This document shows, in pieces, positions 10,376 to 22,682 of a stretch of DNA of 64,000 bases (position 1 is its first letter; each line of letters starts with the position of its first letter). The position numbers and the translations under genes are program-made. Origin of the DNA: Apostichopus japonicus (lineage: Eukaryota; Echinodermata; Holothuroidea; Aspidochirotida; Stichopodidae); contig NC_092583.1 of NCBI RefSeq assembly GCF_037975245.1, positions 4,995,264 through 5,059,263 of the forward strand. Reading direction: 5' to 3'. Below the pieces are notes generated by a model. It worked only from the letters and a program-made list of their open reading frames with translations. It ran no database searches and was not told the origin of the DNA.

Positions 10376-13300
10376 GTAAATTTCAAATTACCTTCTTTGT
10401 TAAATTGCAAACTTCATTGGAAATTAACCTCTCCTTACTGTATTTCCCATCTAACATCTATTAATATAGTAGGAATAAACAGTGCTTAACAATCATTAAG
10501 AAAATTATTATAATAACTCAAAGATAGCAATATACAGAATTAATATCAAATAATATACAAGAGTCCAGTGATACTCTGCTATTTCTTTAACATTCTTACT
10601 ATTTTTTTGTTAACTTAGTAACACCTTTACTATTAGCATTGTTATTTGATTTAAAAAAAAAATATTTCTTGCTTCTTATTTCTTTTTACTGCATTCCAAT
10701 CCAAACTAACATATACAAAGGTGTTCTCAAAGGTCAAACTTGTCTTCCCGAGACTTTTAAAGACCACTCAAAAACCACCAGTGTTATAATTAGACACGAC
10801 TAGCTGGTCATGAATAACAACAGGTACTGTAGCCGATATTTACCAGCTTCCTGGTTACACTCTGGTCACAATTAAGTGCAAGGGAACTCATTAATAAATT
10901 GCTAGCTGTCCAGGAGTCGGCCATAAATGTCTCTCTCTCTGCAGTTGGTTTCAATCTGCAGGCTGTGATGTTTATGTAATTAAGCTGAGACCGCAGAATT
11001 GCAAACACAATAATCCTCTCTTTGATCACATCGGTAATGAATACTAAAGTGTCAGTTTTTGACAGACAGTTAGATAAACACTGTGTTTAATTATAACACT
11101 GGATTTAGTTAATGTACATAAGAAGTGATTGCAAAACTTGACGAGATCTTAATACGAGCAATGAAAAGTCAATACAATATTTAATGTTATTTCATGTATG
11201 ACATAAGTTAAATTTAATATGCTACTGAATAAACGAGGCTTTTGGCAGCCATTAGGTATTATCAAAGTAGCCATCATATAATGAAGTTGACTTTACAATA
11301 TTTTGATTCAATATGGAGTAATCACATCATGGTTCACTTTATTAGTTTTAATGTCAAGTTTATACATTCCAAAATCATTTAGAACAAATCTGATTTTGAA
11401 TATGTTTTATATCAATGTAAAAAAGGTTTGTTTATTGGCATTAATATTCAAACAGAACCATTTATTTATAACTTCATATTGGTTTCGGTGAAAATGATCT
11501 AATATATTATCTGTGATGATTCCTCTCTATAATTTGGAATAATTCTCTGTAGATTTGCAAATTGGTGACCAAATGTCGTTTTGTGTTGTGACGGTATCTC
11601 CCAAACAGAGATCAATTATTGAAGGGGCTCATCAGGATCATATATGGCCACAGTCTCAATGTGGCCAGGGGACCAGTGTGGCCAGGTGAACAGGGCTGTG
11701 GATGGATCAGTTAAGTCGTTTGGCTTTCTTGACCAGCTTCTAGCTTGGGTGACTTTTCTATATATTACTTTATATTCTCATCTGTTTTGAGTTAGGTACA
11801 TGATGTCCAGTTGAAGAAGCATCTTTATCAGATTGATTGTATGTGCTGATGATTGGCATTGCTTCTCTCTATAATATATGGAATACTTCCAAAGCTAGAG
11901 GCAGTCCTTAGTCACTGTTTACAACTTACGACTTGTCATAACGACATACCGGTCATAACATTACTTGTGTAGCTTTCACCCGAATGTTCCCTCAAAGATA
12001 GCGATACTAAACTCCATATGCAAACTGAAATATCTATTATCATACACAAACACATAATTAATGAGACATTATAGAAGATTATTGGATTGTCACCAGCTTG
12101 TCACCAGATTGTCACCTTGCTGGCAGAAATTCATTTTCTAAAAATATATATTAAAATATATATTAAAAAATAGTTCACTGTTTGAAAATATCACTAACTT
12201 TTTTTGGGTTTCATTTTTCTCTGATGCTATCACATTTCTATGTCATTTTCTTCCCTTTGATGAAAGCAAATGATGTTTTACTGCTAATGTAAGGTATTAA
12301 CTACTGTAACCAATTAGGCATAACATAAAAGAGGCTATTGAGAATGCTTTTAACGTTTATCTTATAAATGTAATTGAACACATAGACTTATCTTATTAAA
12401 GCAACCTTGAAATGGTCAGCTCTTTCATGATACTGACTAATACATTAATAATGACACTGTGTGACAACTAATTAATTGATTTTCTGTCTCTGAAGATGGA
12501 TAGAAATCTACTGACCGAGAGACGAAGTACGAGCGCTTCGACCGTTCAGAAGAAATATCTTCAAGCTGAGGTGAAAGCAAACTGATAGCTTTTTAGGTAA
12601 AAAAAAAAACTAACTTTAACCTCAAATTTTTTATAAACTCAAAATTCTGCCCCAAAATTCATAATGCAAATTAATTTCGCCTTCTCTGTTTGAACAAATC
12701 TTAGAACAAATCTCTGAAAAATATTTGAAAATAATCCACAAATTATTTTGATGTGTATATGATCACATCTAAGTGCTAAAAGCTTAGTAAACACTGTTTC
12801 ATTGTGCAGGGGTCACATCTATTTATAGTGACATTGCTGACCAAGGAAGGGATGAGTATAGATGCTCTTAAACTTCCGGAAGAATTCTTGGACAGAACGT
12901 CTTCATGCTAGGAGTTAGTTTTAAGCTGTCATATGTACTTCCTCTTTTGCTTTCTAAAATTAATTTTGCAAATTCACTAATTAATATACTTATATATTTG
13001 AATAAAAATACAGCAATCCATATATATGAAGAAATGAAATGACATACTGTATATTATTAAACGTTATGGTTTGGTACCAATTTTACAAAATTTGTTTAAT
13101 TTATTTTGTCTATAGCTATAGTTTACTATCATTTTAAGAGAGTTTTGATATTATTCTATATAATCAAAGTGTATATAAGAACATTAGGTTATAAAAATGA
13201 CTTGTGAGTAATACATGGTATGATTTCACCAGCAGATAAAGATATGATTAAATGTGGCTGAGATGAAATATTGCTAGGAACAGGAAAGGGTGTAGAGGTA

Positions 13301-13958
13301 TTTAAGTGGTGGAACATGAGTGTCCACTTGGTTGCAGAGCAATTGATATTTACTTGGATATCTTACAAATTCAGAGCCCATGAAGTACAATTCTTAATCA
13401 ATAAATAATACAACATTATTGACATCTGGACGCATGATTTATGAGCTAAGCTTCAACCACTTTAGTAAGGAATTGTTCGTTTTTGTTGCCTGTTATCATA
13501 ACGATAAAATTAATATTTATGTTTTATGATTTGTTTCTACTTCTGATAAAACAAAAGTTGATCTTAAATCTACTGATGAAAGAGTTTCCTATCTTCACCT
13601 CAAATATGAACAACTTTTCTTTAGTAAACTGCAAGTCACAAGTATTCTGCCATGAATAAATAATCAATTTACAATTATAGCTTCAATGTCTCAATGATAA
13701 TATGATGTTATAAGGGCCATCTGATGTTTTATTCCTAGCAGAATTTTCTTCAAAGGCAAACTGATAATTTGTAAAGTGACAGCATTATGCAAAACACAGT
13801 TCCTTAATTAACTACATTTTTATCACATTTGTGATACTTTCCAATTTTAGTGTACTCAAACCAGGTACTTGTTATAGCAAGATGGATTTACACCAACTTT
13901 CACCAAGAATTCACTAAGCTTCTCTTCAAAGATAAGTTGTCATAAAGTCATTTAGTTT
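10376..13958. other. Non-coding stretch
   Basis: AT-rich. Two short relics: 12489-12556 resembles the minus strand of 47092-47160 (GAGAGACG and TTCAGA blocks), and 13717-13758 is a minus-strand fragment of the 'TCCTGCTAGGAT' repeat. Further PIKFYVE exons might be hidden here, but I could not confirm any. Confidence 0.5.
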
Positions 13959-14954
13959 TTAATCAACTTCAAGTCTCAACAGCTGTTTAATCTTACGTCG
14001 GAAGTTTCTGTTGAGGCCGGCGTAGATGAAGGGATTCAGACAAGAGTTGGTGTAGATCAACAAGAAGCAGTAATGATACACCCACGATGCGACCGGTGAA
14101 TTCCGATTGACGAGGTGGACTATGCAGAGAGGTGTCCAACATATGGTGAACGTACAGTAGACCAGAGCCGAGACCATCGTGTACCTCAGCTCGGCCTTCT
14201 TACAGGTTTGTCTGGACCTTTCGTTCGTCTGGTGAGCCAGACTCGCATTGTTGTCGGTGATTCCTGGTCTCACTACGAGATGATTTATCACCTTCCGCTT
14301 ACTCCTCTTAGCGAAGGCAAAAGTGAGAAAATAAAACAGAGGAATCGCTAAATAGCAGAGGAAAAATGAGACACAAACCAGGAGAGTCCAAAGAAGCCAA
14401 GACATTGGGTCTCCTGGTTCCATCAAACAGGTATGGAGGGGTGGTACGGGTACGACGTTACCAAAGCCCATCTCTGGTAGGAGAATGACAAACGTATTCA
14501 ATACCCAGAGGACCGCCACCGTGACCGCTGTGGCCTTGGCGTTGAAGAGCTTCCGATAGACTGAAATCTTTTTGGTGACGAGACAATAGCGATTGAGAGC
14601 GATCACGTTTAACATGACGGCCGATTGGCTGCTGAAGATGGAGGCCAGATAGAACTGGATCTTACAGAGATGCAAGCTCTTAAAGAGATAGTCATTACCC
14701 AGCAAGGCTGGGATGAACGTCGGGAAGCAGATGGCACAGTTACCTAGATCGGTGAATGCTAAATGAGCTACTAGAAAATTGGTGGCAGTCTTCAATCGGC
14801 TGGTTTGCATGATGGATAACCAGATGAGGATGTTGCCGACGGCACCCACGGTGGTAGCCACGATGGAATAACCGGTGAGGAGGAACGCGACCGAACTGGG
14901 AAAGGGGTACGGAAGGATAATGTGGTCGTAGTCATATCTGGAAGAATTATACAT
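13959..14954 (-). CDS. Class A (rhodopsin-family) G protein-coupled receptor, NRY type (GPCR 1)
   Basis: The 331-residue product is a complete seven-helix receptor in one uninterrupted reading frame. The first ATG is at 14954; the frame opens slightly further upstream but without an ATG. Visible class A marks are GN at 40-41 (helix 1), D69 (helix 2), C97 and C176 for the extracellular disulphide, NRY 121-123 after helix 3, W150 (helix 4), CWTP 272-275 (helix 6) and NPFIY 307-311 (helix 7), followed by a short basic tail. N3 is a possible glycosylation site. It should be a plasma-membrane receptor signalling through G proteins; the ligand is unknown. NRY is usual in melatonin, Tre1/Moody and GPR84 relatives, so I place it near those by inference. 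It is more divergent than the other two receptors here. An AG lies directly before the ATG, so a 5' non-coding exon is possible. An AATAAA on this strand lies about 0.2 kb after the stop. Confidence 0.93.
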   Translation of the reverse strand: MYNSSRYDYDHIILPYPFPSSVAFLLTGYSIVATTVGAVGNILIWLSIMQTSRLKTATNFLVAHLAFTDLGNCAICFPTFIPALLGNDYLFKSLHLCKIQFYLASIFSSQSAVMLNVIALNRYCLVTKKISVYRKLFNAKATAVTVAVLWVLNTFVILLPEMGFGNVVPVPPLHTCLMEPGDPMSWLLWTLLVCVSFFLCYLAIPLFYFLTFAFAKRSKRKVINHLVVRPGITDNNASLAHQTNERSRQTCKKAELRYTMVSALVYCTFTICWTPLCIVHLVNRNSPVASWVYHYCFLLIYTNSCLNPFIYAGLNRNFRRKIKQLLRLEVD

Positions 14955-17819
14955 CTTAGAAGGAGTCTTGACCACATGTCCAATCAGCGACAGAAATTAC
15001 TAGTTCTTACAAATGTTCAGTTGCAATGTAACGGCATGAAATGTCTATCAAAAACGACACAAACTATAGCGTCTCTATAGTTCATACAGCTTCTACCACT
15101 TTATTATCAGAAATATGGTCCGCTTTCTTTTCTCTGTTTCTTTCAGTTAAGAAATTAAAGTAAATTCTTGTCAATGTCCCAATTATCACTCTATAAACCT
15201 GTTTTGATAAATGTTGAAGCACTGATGAATTCTGTCAAAACAAAACCCTTATTCAGTCAGTTAATCCAATAAATTGAAAATGATGTTTCATCAAATATAC
15301 ACCACGGCTCACAGAAGTATGTACACATCTTTCCAGAGTTTCATTGTAATAGCATAACCGTAGAAAAATTCAAATCGTAACTGTTAACATCATCACAACT
15401 AAAAACATTTTGCATTGGTTTATGGAAGCAACGTATAGCTGTGATAGATGGCTAAGTTGCATACATCCATTAATTCTCGCAAGATCTTTAGACAGCCGCA
15501 GTTAAAATACCTTCTGGTCGGTTAAGTCACAGTAACAAAATAAATACTAAAAGAGTAAAACTGTGTAATACACAAGAAAGCATGAAATTTAAATGAAGTG
15601 GGAACCACCATCATATATCATAATCACAGAAAAACAACAAAAATTGCTAAATTCCAAGTCAAAATAATCAATGGTAGATTTCAACATCCAGTCGAAATAA
15701 GGAAAGTAGAACTGTAGTTCCATTCATATAGCTGTAGATTCAGTTAAGTAACGGTGCAGTTGTTGTGTGGAGACAGAGAAGTAAGACATCAAGTGAAGTA
15801 AGCGTTTCAGCCAAGTACCGGCCGTAAAAATAAATAGTCAGGCACAAGATGACTTTTCAGAAGGAAAATTGATCCTGCAGTTTGTTCAAGCAAGAATAAG
15901 TCAGAACCTGGACTTCCCTCAATATTCAATTGCAGAGAAGTAACAAATCTCGCGATTTCGCACAATTCGTGGGAATGTTAGAAAACAATGAGAATTACAA
16001 TATTGCAAGGTAGTTACTCTCAAGACACAGTGTGTGTATTTAGTAGTTGTCTTGTTATCAGATCTTTGCAGTAGATTTGATCGTTTACGTGCACACTTTG
16101 CCGGTTATTCCGTAGAAACGATAGTCTTGATGCAGAAGACTCATATTGGAGATCTAAGATACTTTTAAAATTGAAATATTATTTAAACTGAAAAAACAAT
16201 AAAAGCAATCAAGCTAAGCAATTTAATAAACGTGGAGAGTTATTTGCACTGCAATTCAAGATTTTCGAAAAATTATTGATAAACTTAAAGGCTAATGAGG
16301 CCCCGAAGATAAAAGTCAAGAAATGATTGGGTTCTATTTCCAACAAAGCCGCTATCATCAGGAAATTAATATTAATATTTAACTGTAAATTATAATACAG
16401 AAGTGTTGGTGCCAAACGCACGCAAGGCAAAATGTCTTCAAGATTCTTACTAAATTATGGTCCTACTACAATGCATATAAAGTGTATGTGAGTCAAAGGA
16501 TGAGTTTTGGCAACAAGTTTAAAACTGATATATTATAGTCAGATAGAAAGGAAAAAAGGCTATTTCGACTATTAAAATATGCAACCTTTACAATCTGATT
16601 AAACGTGTTAATTGCTATAAAGTGCTTTCATGTTAAACCAATGAGATTGTCAGCAGAATATCTTCAGTCTTAACATCTAATCTTTAGTCTTCAATCAATG
16701 ATTTATCATTTCTAATAAACCCCCAAAAAAGTGTTCTTTAAATAGCTCAAGTCAAATGAACAACAGGGTACCAATATATAACTAACAATTACCAACACCA
16801 TATTTGGTTCTTGACAAATTTGTTGCAAAATGAAATGTAGCATTTTGTTATTTGAATTAAGCCATATAACTACTGTTTTCCTTTTTCAAGTTTTGTATTG
16901 CTAAATTCTGAGGAGCTGAGCTAATAGACTAGGTATTCCAGTCACTTTGACTGATCAGCCTCTGATGATAAATAGATCTGTGGTATTCAAAATGAGGGAC
17001 GCTACCCCCCTTTTATGATAGCCAAAATGTTTTTGAGGGTTGCAACTACAAACAAGGAGAAGAAATAAGAAAAAATTTCGAATTAACATTTCTAAAAAAG
17101 TTGCAAAATATAACACCATTTTGCAACTACTGTATTAAAGCACCAAAATTTATATGAAAATTTCTCAATTGTGAGGGGCATACCACTTCCCTAGCTTACT
17201 CAGGCTACAATATTTCCACTACAGGATCTCTAAAAAATGGTAAAAATTGATGAAAATCAAGCAAAAAAGTTTGAATACCGAGGCTTTAGATGAGCATTCA
17301 GACTTTTACTCATTACAATTTCAAGTTTTAAAAAAGGCACTTTTTTTTTCATTTTAAGAATATTAACAGAATATTATTGTAATTAATTTTAATGTCGCTA
17401 TCAATTTTCACCAGGTATGATGAAAAGCAGACAATGTTTAGACTTGGAAAACTCCAAATGAAAGTACAAAGCATGTAGTACATTAAACTAAAGGACTTAT
17501 TGTCTATAGAAAGCAAATTGTCACTTAATTATTAAAAGCCGTCATGGTATGGTTGTAACCTAGCGACACTAAAATGTATCTAATAATGTGTCAAAAAACC
17601 TATTGATGTCTTACTTATAATGCAAAAACCAAAGTATCTCTAATTGTGTTTACTTCAGTGAGGCACTAGCAATGTACAATTCTGCCCCTGTCTGCCCCTC
17701 CCCCATCCCTCCCTTTCACAACACATGGATCCTTTTCTGCATTGAATGCCTATTTGAAGCTTCATTTTCAAATCTGTGGTTTCCTAATTTGACAGCTTTT
17801 AATAATTAATTGCCCTCTG
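14955..17819. other. Non-coding stretch upstream of GPCR 1
   Basis: No open frame, tandem repeat or transposon end is recognisable. It probably holds the promoter and any 5' non-coding exon of GPCR 1, but no specific site can be named. Confidence 0.5.
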
Positions 17820-17957
17820 ATATGGAACTATGGCATATATCTCCAATAAATACATTAAAGCTTTCCATCACATATATGGCTGTAGTAATATGGAACTATG
17901 GCATATCTCCAATAAATGCCTTAAAGCTTTCCATCACATATATGGCTGTAGTAATAT
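17820..17957. repeat. 68-bp tandem duplication
   Basis: ATATGGAACTATGGCATAT begins both units (17820 and 17888). Both continue through AAAGCTTTCCATCACATATA with only a few differences. Confidence 0.92.
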
Positions 17958-20900
17958 TTCAGAAGTTTGTAATTAAGAAAGCAATATGGTTTTCCCCAAC
18001 AATATCAATGCAACTGTAACAATACACAAAGCTAAGACCGTGACATTAGGTTTCCCATCATTACAAAGATGTGTCGATCATAATCTGACAACTAAAAAGC
18101 AAAACTATTAAATAAAAATGAGATTTGAAGTTAAATCAATTACTGACTGTAGGCTAGAATAGGATAAGTTGAAGTAGTTCACTCAGGAACTGAAGTTACT
18201 ATTCCAGAATTTCTTCGGTGGTGACCCCTACTAGTCGGGGAGGGGGCGGGGAAGGGGGGTTGAGAAGACGTCAGGTAGATAAGCCGCATCAGTACCTTGC
18301 ATACCACGTACAGTACCAGAGATATCATACTGTTTCATTAGATATTTCAAAACCAAATATACCAAATATATATTATTTAAGATCCATAGAACTAGAACAT
18401 TTCAGTAAGTTAATGCCTGAAAAAGACACAGAGACACCAAGAATATTGTCTTCATTTATGTAATTTTTATGATTTCATCAATCCATGAGAAACAGTATAG
18501 ACCTTAAATGTAATATTAGTAAACTAGACCCTCTGATAACCATATTTATTAATGTATGCTCTAGAACATTACAGCCATGCACCCATGGCCATATTGCTAA
18601 ATCTTTCTCTTAATTCTAAACTAAAAACCATTGAAGGACAAGAACATTTACTTCAGTGTGTTTTAACTTGCAAATAAGGCTGTGTCTAATTGGTTATAAG
18701 TCCTACAACATGTTTAATAGAGACCAAGGCCAGCTGAATTGGAAAGTTACTTGCATATATATATTGAATCAATAATTCTTCTCTGGTTGTCAGTTTCAGG
18801 CATTGTTTATGGTTTGGATCAAAGATTTACTAGATTTTGTAGCAAAATTTACTGTTGATGATATAAATTTTTGATTACATAACAGAAAACAGATCTGCAT
18901 TTACATGAAACTGGCATAAATTTATATATTAGTGCCAAAGGATATTGAATATTACAACTTTTCCCAATCCCCCTGTCCATTGTATGAAAAACTCTATGGA
19001 GCATATCCTTACAAAAACTACTACACAATGTACTAATTATTTGGGTTATAGTGTACATGATGCTCTCCATAATTATCAAACAGAATGCCAATCAAGGTTA
19101 ATTAATTACTATTGATGGATTCAAAGAGGATGGACAATACCATCAGAATATTAAATCAATAAGTCACATTAACATCCGCAACATTGCAGTAAGAAAATTT
19201 TATTTCAAGTTTTTTAAGTTTTAATCTGAAGAACAAAATTTTATAATATGATCGACTCTAAAACAATAGCCTATAGTATAGCCTCTAATATGGAAACTTT
19301 CTGTTGTTATACTATAAACTCTTGTATATACAGTATATTACAATTGTGGACAAAATAAAGTTTCATGTACACATGACTTCAATCTGGGTATCCGTATATC
19401 ACAGAGTTATGAGAATATAAACCTGTACACTATTTCTACTACTCTGGGCCATACATACTAAAATCACAAGAGTTGTGGGCTATAACTGCGCTTATATTTA
19501 CAATGTCTAAATTTGATCCAAATAGTATTATTAACTGACCAAAACACAAATCCACTGCTCATGTGGACCATGATTTCTAGCAAGTTTTATCAAAGCTATT
19601 GAAGTAAGAAATCAGAATAAAATGATAACACAATTCAACAATACACAGATCAAACTATTGAAGCTACTTTCCTTGTTTGGCCAACAATAATTCTGAAAAA
19701 AGTACACTCAAAAAGCTGCTTTAAAACACATTACTTTATGAACTTTTGTAGCTATCAAAACATTAATATAGCAGTGTGATGAGGAATTCCAAATGGTTCA
19801 AAGCATGTGCTTACAAATGCAGACAACTGTATGTACAGCAATTCAGATATTTTCAAACAAGGTTTTACTTTTTCTTTATTTATATACACTCAGGTGATTG
19901 AAGCATAAACCACATTAACATAACATGAACAATACATAGGACAACAGAGGAATTTAATCTAATTTCTGGAATTAAGGACATTTTTGATTGATTTCCTTTT
20001 AGTGGATGGCCTTTTGTTATACTGAAAAATTCTGCCATGGGCTATCATTATGTTCTAAGTTTATGTTCGTTAACAGATAAAAGAGGTACAACAAATACAG
20101 TTGCAATAGATCTTGTTTGGAAGAAACATTTTTAAGTTTGAAAATTGAATGATTAAACCCTGGTCTGTGCCCAGATTGAGTTCAAATCTGGGTCAAAATT
20201 TCACTCGAGACTTGATCGAGAGCTCCATGTTGAACCTGGAGTTGTGTGCTAGAATCAGAATCCAGTGTAGAGAGGCAGCTAGATAGTTATACGTGATGCA
20301 AGTAGCTAAGTTTAGTCCTACCTCATTAAATACACCCCTATAGCTAGATCATCCCAGGGGTAACAGAGATCTGAGAAACCTATCCCTCGCAGCCCAAATA
20401 TCAGAGATAGCACTCAAAATGCCGGGCTGCAAAAACAACTGCAGCCCCTAAAGGCCAGTATTTCTTATTTTGATTTCATGACAATCTTGTCGGCTTCCCA
20501 AATTAATTCACCTGCCATATGTCAATCTTTATCGAATTTATAAATGGTCTTGTGTCTAATTATAGCAGGAGCCTAGCTAATCTATTTCAGGAGTAATTAA
20601 TCTTGATATCCACGTCTGTTCCATAACTTTATTTATTTATAATCAGAATATCCTATTAAATTTTCTGTTACAAGTTTCTAAAATTCTTTTCATAGTCATA
20701 TATCCAATAATGCATTTAATATACAGTGATCTGCTAAATTAAGTTACTATGATATGAAACGCTTACAGATCAGACCAACATTATATCAATGTCAATATAT
20801 AGGCTGGCATGTACAAACCTTTGCAATTAACACCATTCAATTGCGGTGAAGTTTGAAGGGATATTCCAGGGACAGAGGAGAAATTTATTCACAAATTCTA

Positions 20901-21716
20901 CATTAGCTAATTAATAAAAGGTTGATGTCATTTGCATATATATGCAGATTTGGCAAGTATTAACAACATGAGTAAAATCACTCCATATACAGTTATCTGA
21001 AGCTGATTTTTCTTTTATCTTCATAAAATAAAAGTCGTCCATAAGCGAACAGTTTTTACAACACATTGCCTTTGATGACGGATTAAATTCAGAGTACATT
21101 TTGTAGTATTTTAATGTACAGACTTTAATGTATGACATTTCCAGCACCAAACTTGACACAATTATAAAATCAATTTATGTAAGCTTTTGGGGAGTTGCCC
21201 TGATGACGTAACAGATTGCATTATCATTTCTATACCAAAGAAATATTTATTTTAACTGATGAAACATTAACTTGTCGACCTTCAAAAAAGATTATCTTAA
21301 GATAAATCATGGAACAAACAAAAGGAGGGATGAGCTTTGCAAAGAGCCAATAATTGTGGAATATTTGTTTGTCTCATTATGAGTGTTACATTATATGTAG
21401 CCTGCTATATTGATGACAGTATATAGACAACATGCACCTTACATTATACATAGTTTAGTATATATGGTTCAAATTATTCAAGTAGTATAACTACTGATAC
21501 ATCTTGATTTCAGGACAAAGGAACATTTGTTAAGCAGTCATTTTATTGCTATTATTGAAGTAGGCAGGTCTAATCAAGAAAACATAAGGAAAAAAATCCC
21601 ACAACACCTTGTTTTGGATCAAGACATTTAAAAAACCCAGTAATCCTAATTGATAAACGTCAGCGACTCGAATGGGTACTGACTTAGTTATACAACTAAT
21701 CCACTGGAATTAAATG
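17958..21716. other. Non-coding stretch between GPCR 1 and GPCR 2
   Basis: AT-rich with a short G-rich tract at 18235-18265. A B-box-like GAGTTCAAATCTGGG near 20180 has no partner A box. No gene is supported. AATAAA on the minus strand at 21542-21547 may be the GPCR 2 poly(A) signal. Confidence 0.45.
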
Positions 21717-22682
21717 CTACAGATTGAATGTGAGAATTTTCTTAAATGAGGCACGAAAGAATCTGTTCGATCCGGCGTATATTAAAGGATTAATGCAAGA
21801 ATTTGTGAGGATTAATAATATACAAACTTTAAAGAAAAGCGGATAGTGGTAAACCTTATAGCTCAACGCATGATTAATGCAATAAGGTAACATACAAAAA
21901 CAAAATGCTAGACACACAAACAGCATCATTCTGGTCACCAAAAGTTCTTGTTTGGTTAGAGTATTTCTCTGAGGAGCATCTTGGGAGGTTTGACTCCTCT
22001 CGAGCACAATCTGGACACGGTTTCGAACAGATGTGATCTTATAGAACGTTAAGATAGACGAAACGATTATGACTCCGATCACTACACCTATATAGAGAAG
22101 TAAGAGTAGGCTACCGTACCACCACGCTATTATACTATCTTCCTTGAAGTGACAGAACTGATTTGCCGGTACGTAGTTAATCAAGTCTAGACCTATCGGT
22201 GGTATGAAGACAGTAGCTAGTGATATCACCCATATCAGTATCAGTAAGATGACGATGTTATTCCTTCCACAGTACTGCCGGTAAACGTACCTCGGTTTCG
22301 TTATCAAGATGTATCGATTGATCGACGATATTCCCAGAGTCGTGACCGATACGAGCACGACCGTGAGGTTCACTTGAAATACCAACCGACAGAGCTCTGG
22401 AGAGTTTTCCATCAGGTTGTCTACGAACAGCCGGACCAGCAGGGTGGGCATCGTGACCAGAGCCACGACGAGGTCCGCGATCGAGAGATTAACGATGAGA
22501 GCGTTGGCCCAATTGCGGAGCCGGCTAAAGAACCAGACAGACAGCAGGACCAGGACGTTACCGACGGTTCCGATAATAATGAACGAACAGACTATTAAGA
22601 CATACACCACTGTGAGGAATGACTTCACAGCCGGCACAGGGGTTTCAGCAGTATTTGATGTAGGGATAGTCGACTTCTCCAT
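21717..22682 (-). CDS. Class A G protein-coupled receptor, NRY type (GPCR 2)
   Basis: The 321-residue product has seven predicted membrane helices. Marks are GN 41-42, D70, C98 paired with C177, NRY 122-124, W151, CMLP 263-266 where CWxP is usual, and NPLIY 298-302. The frame also allows a start 45 bases upstream, but that extension contains a pyrimidine-rich run ending in CAG just before 22692. That looks like a splice acceptor, so the ATG at 22682 is preferred and an upstream 5' exon is likely. It shares long blocks with the receptor at 43190-44233, for example RY-I/V-LITKP after helix 3 and NHxLSY after helix 6, so the two are paralogues. AATAAA occurs about 170 bases after the stop. The ligand is unknown; resemblance to melatonin, Tre1/Moody or GPR84 receptors is inference. 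Confidence 0.93.
   Translation of the reverse strand: MEKSTIPTSNTAETPVPAVKSFLTVVYVLIVCSFIIIGTVGNVLVLLSVWFFSRLRNWANALIVNLSIADLVVALVTMPTLLVRLFVDNLMENSPELCRLVFQVNLTVVLVSVTTLGISSINRYILITKPRYVYRQYCGRNNIVILLILIWVISLATVFIPPIGLDLINYVPANQFCHFKEDSIIAWWYGSLLLLLYIGVVIGVIIVSSILTFYKITSVRNRVQIVLERSQTSQDAPQRNTLTKQELLVTRMMLFVCLAFCFCMLPYCINHALSYKVYHYPLFFKVCILLILTNSCINPLIYAGSNRFFRASFKKILTFNL

Noticed and set aside
10808-11029. Possible PIKFYVE exon on the minus strand (CTGCAG acceptor, AAGCTG|GTAAAT donor)
   Set aside because: The splice sites are plausible but the phase cannot join the exon at 6579 and the peptide does not resemble a part of PIKFYVE that I recognise.
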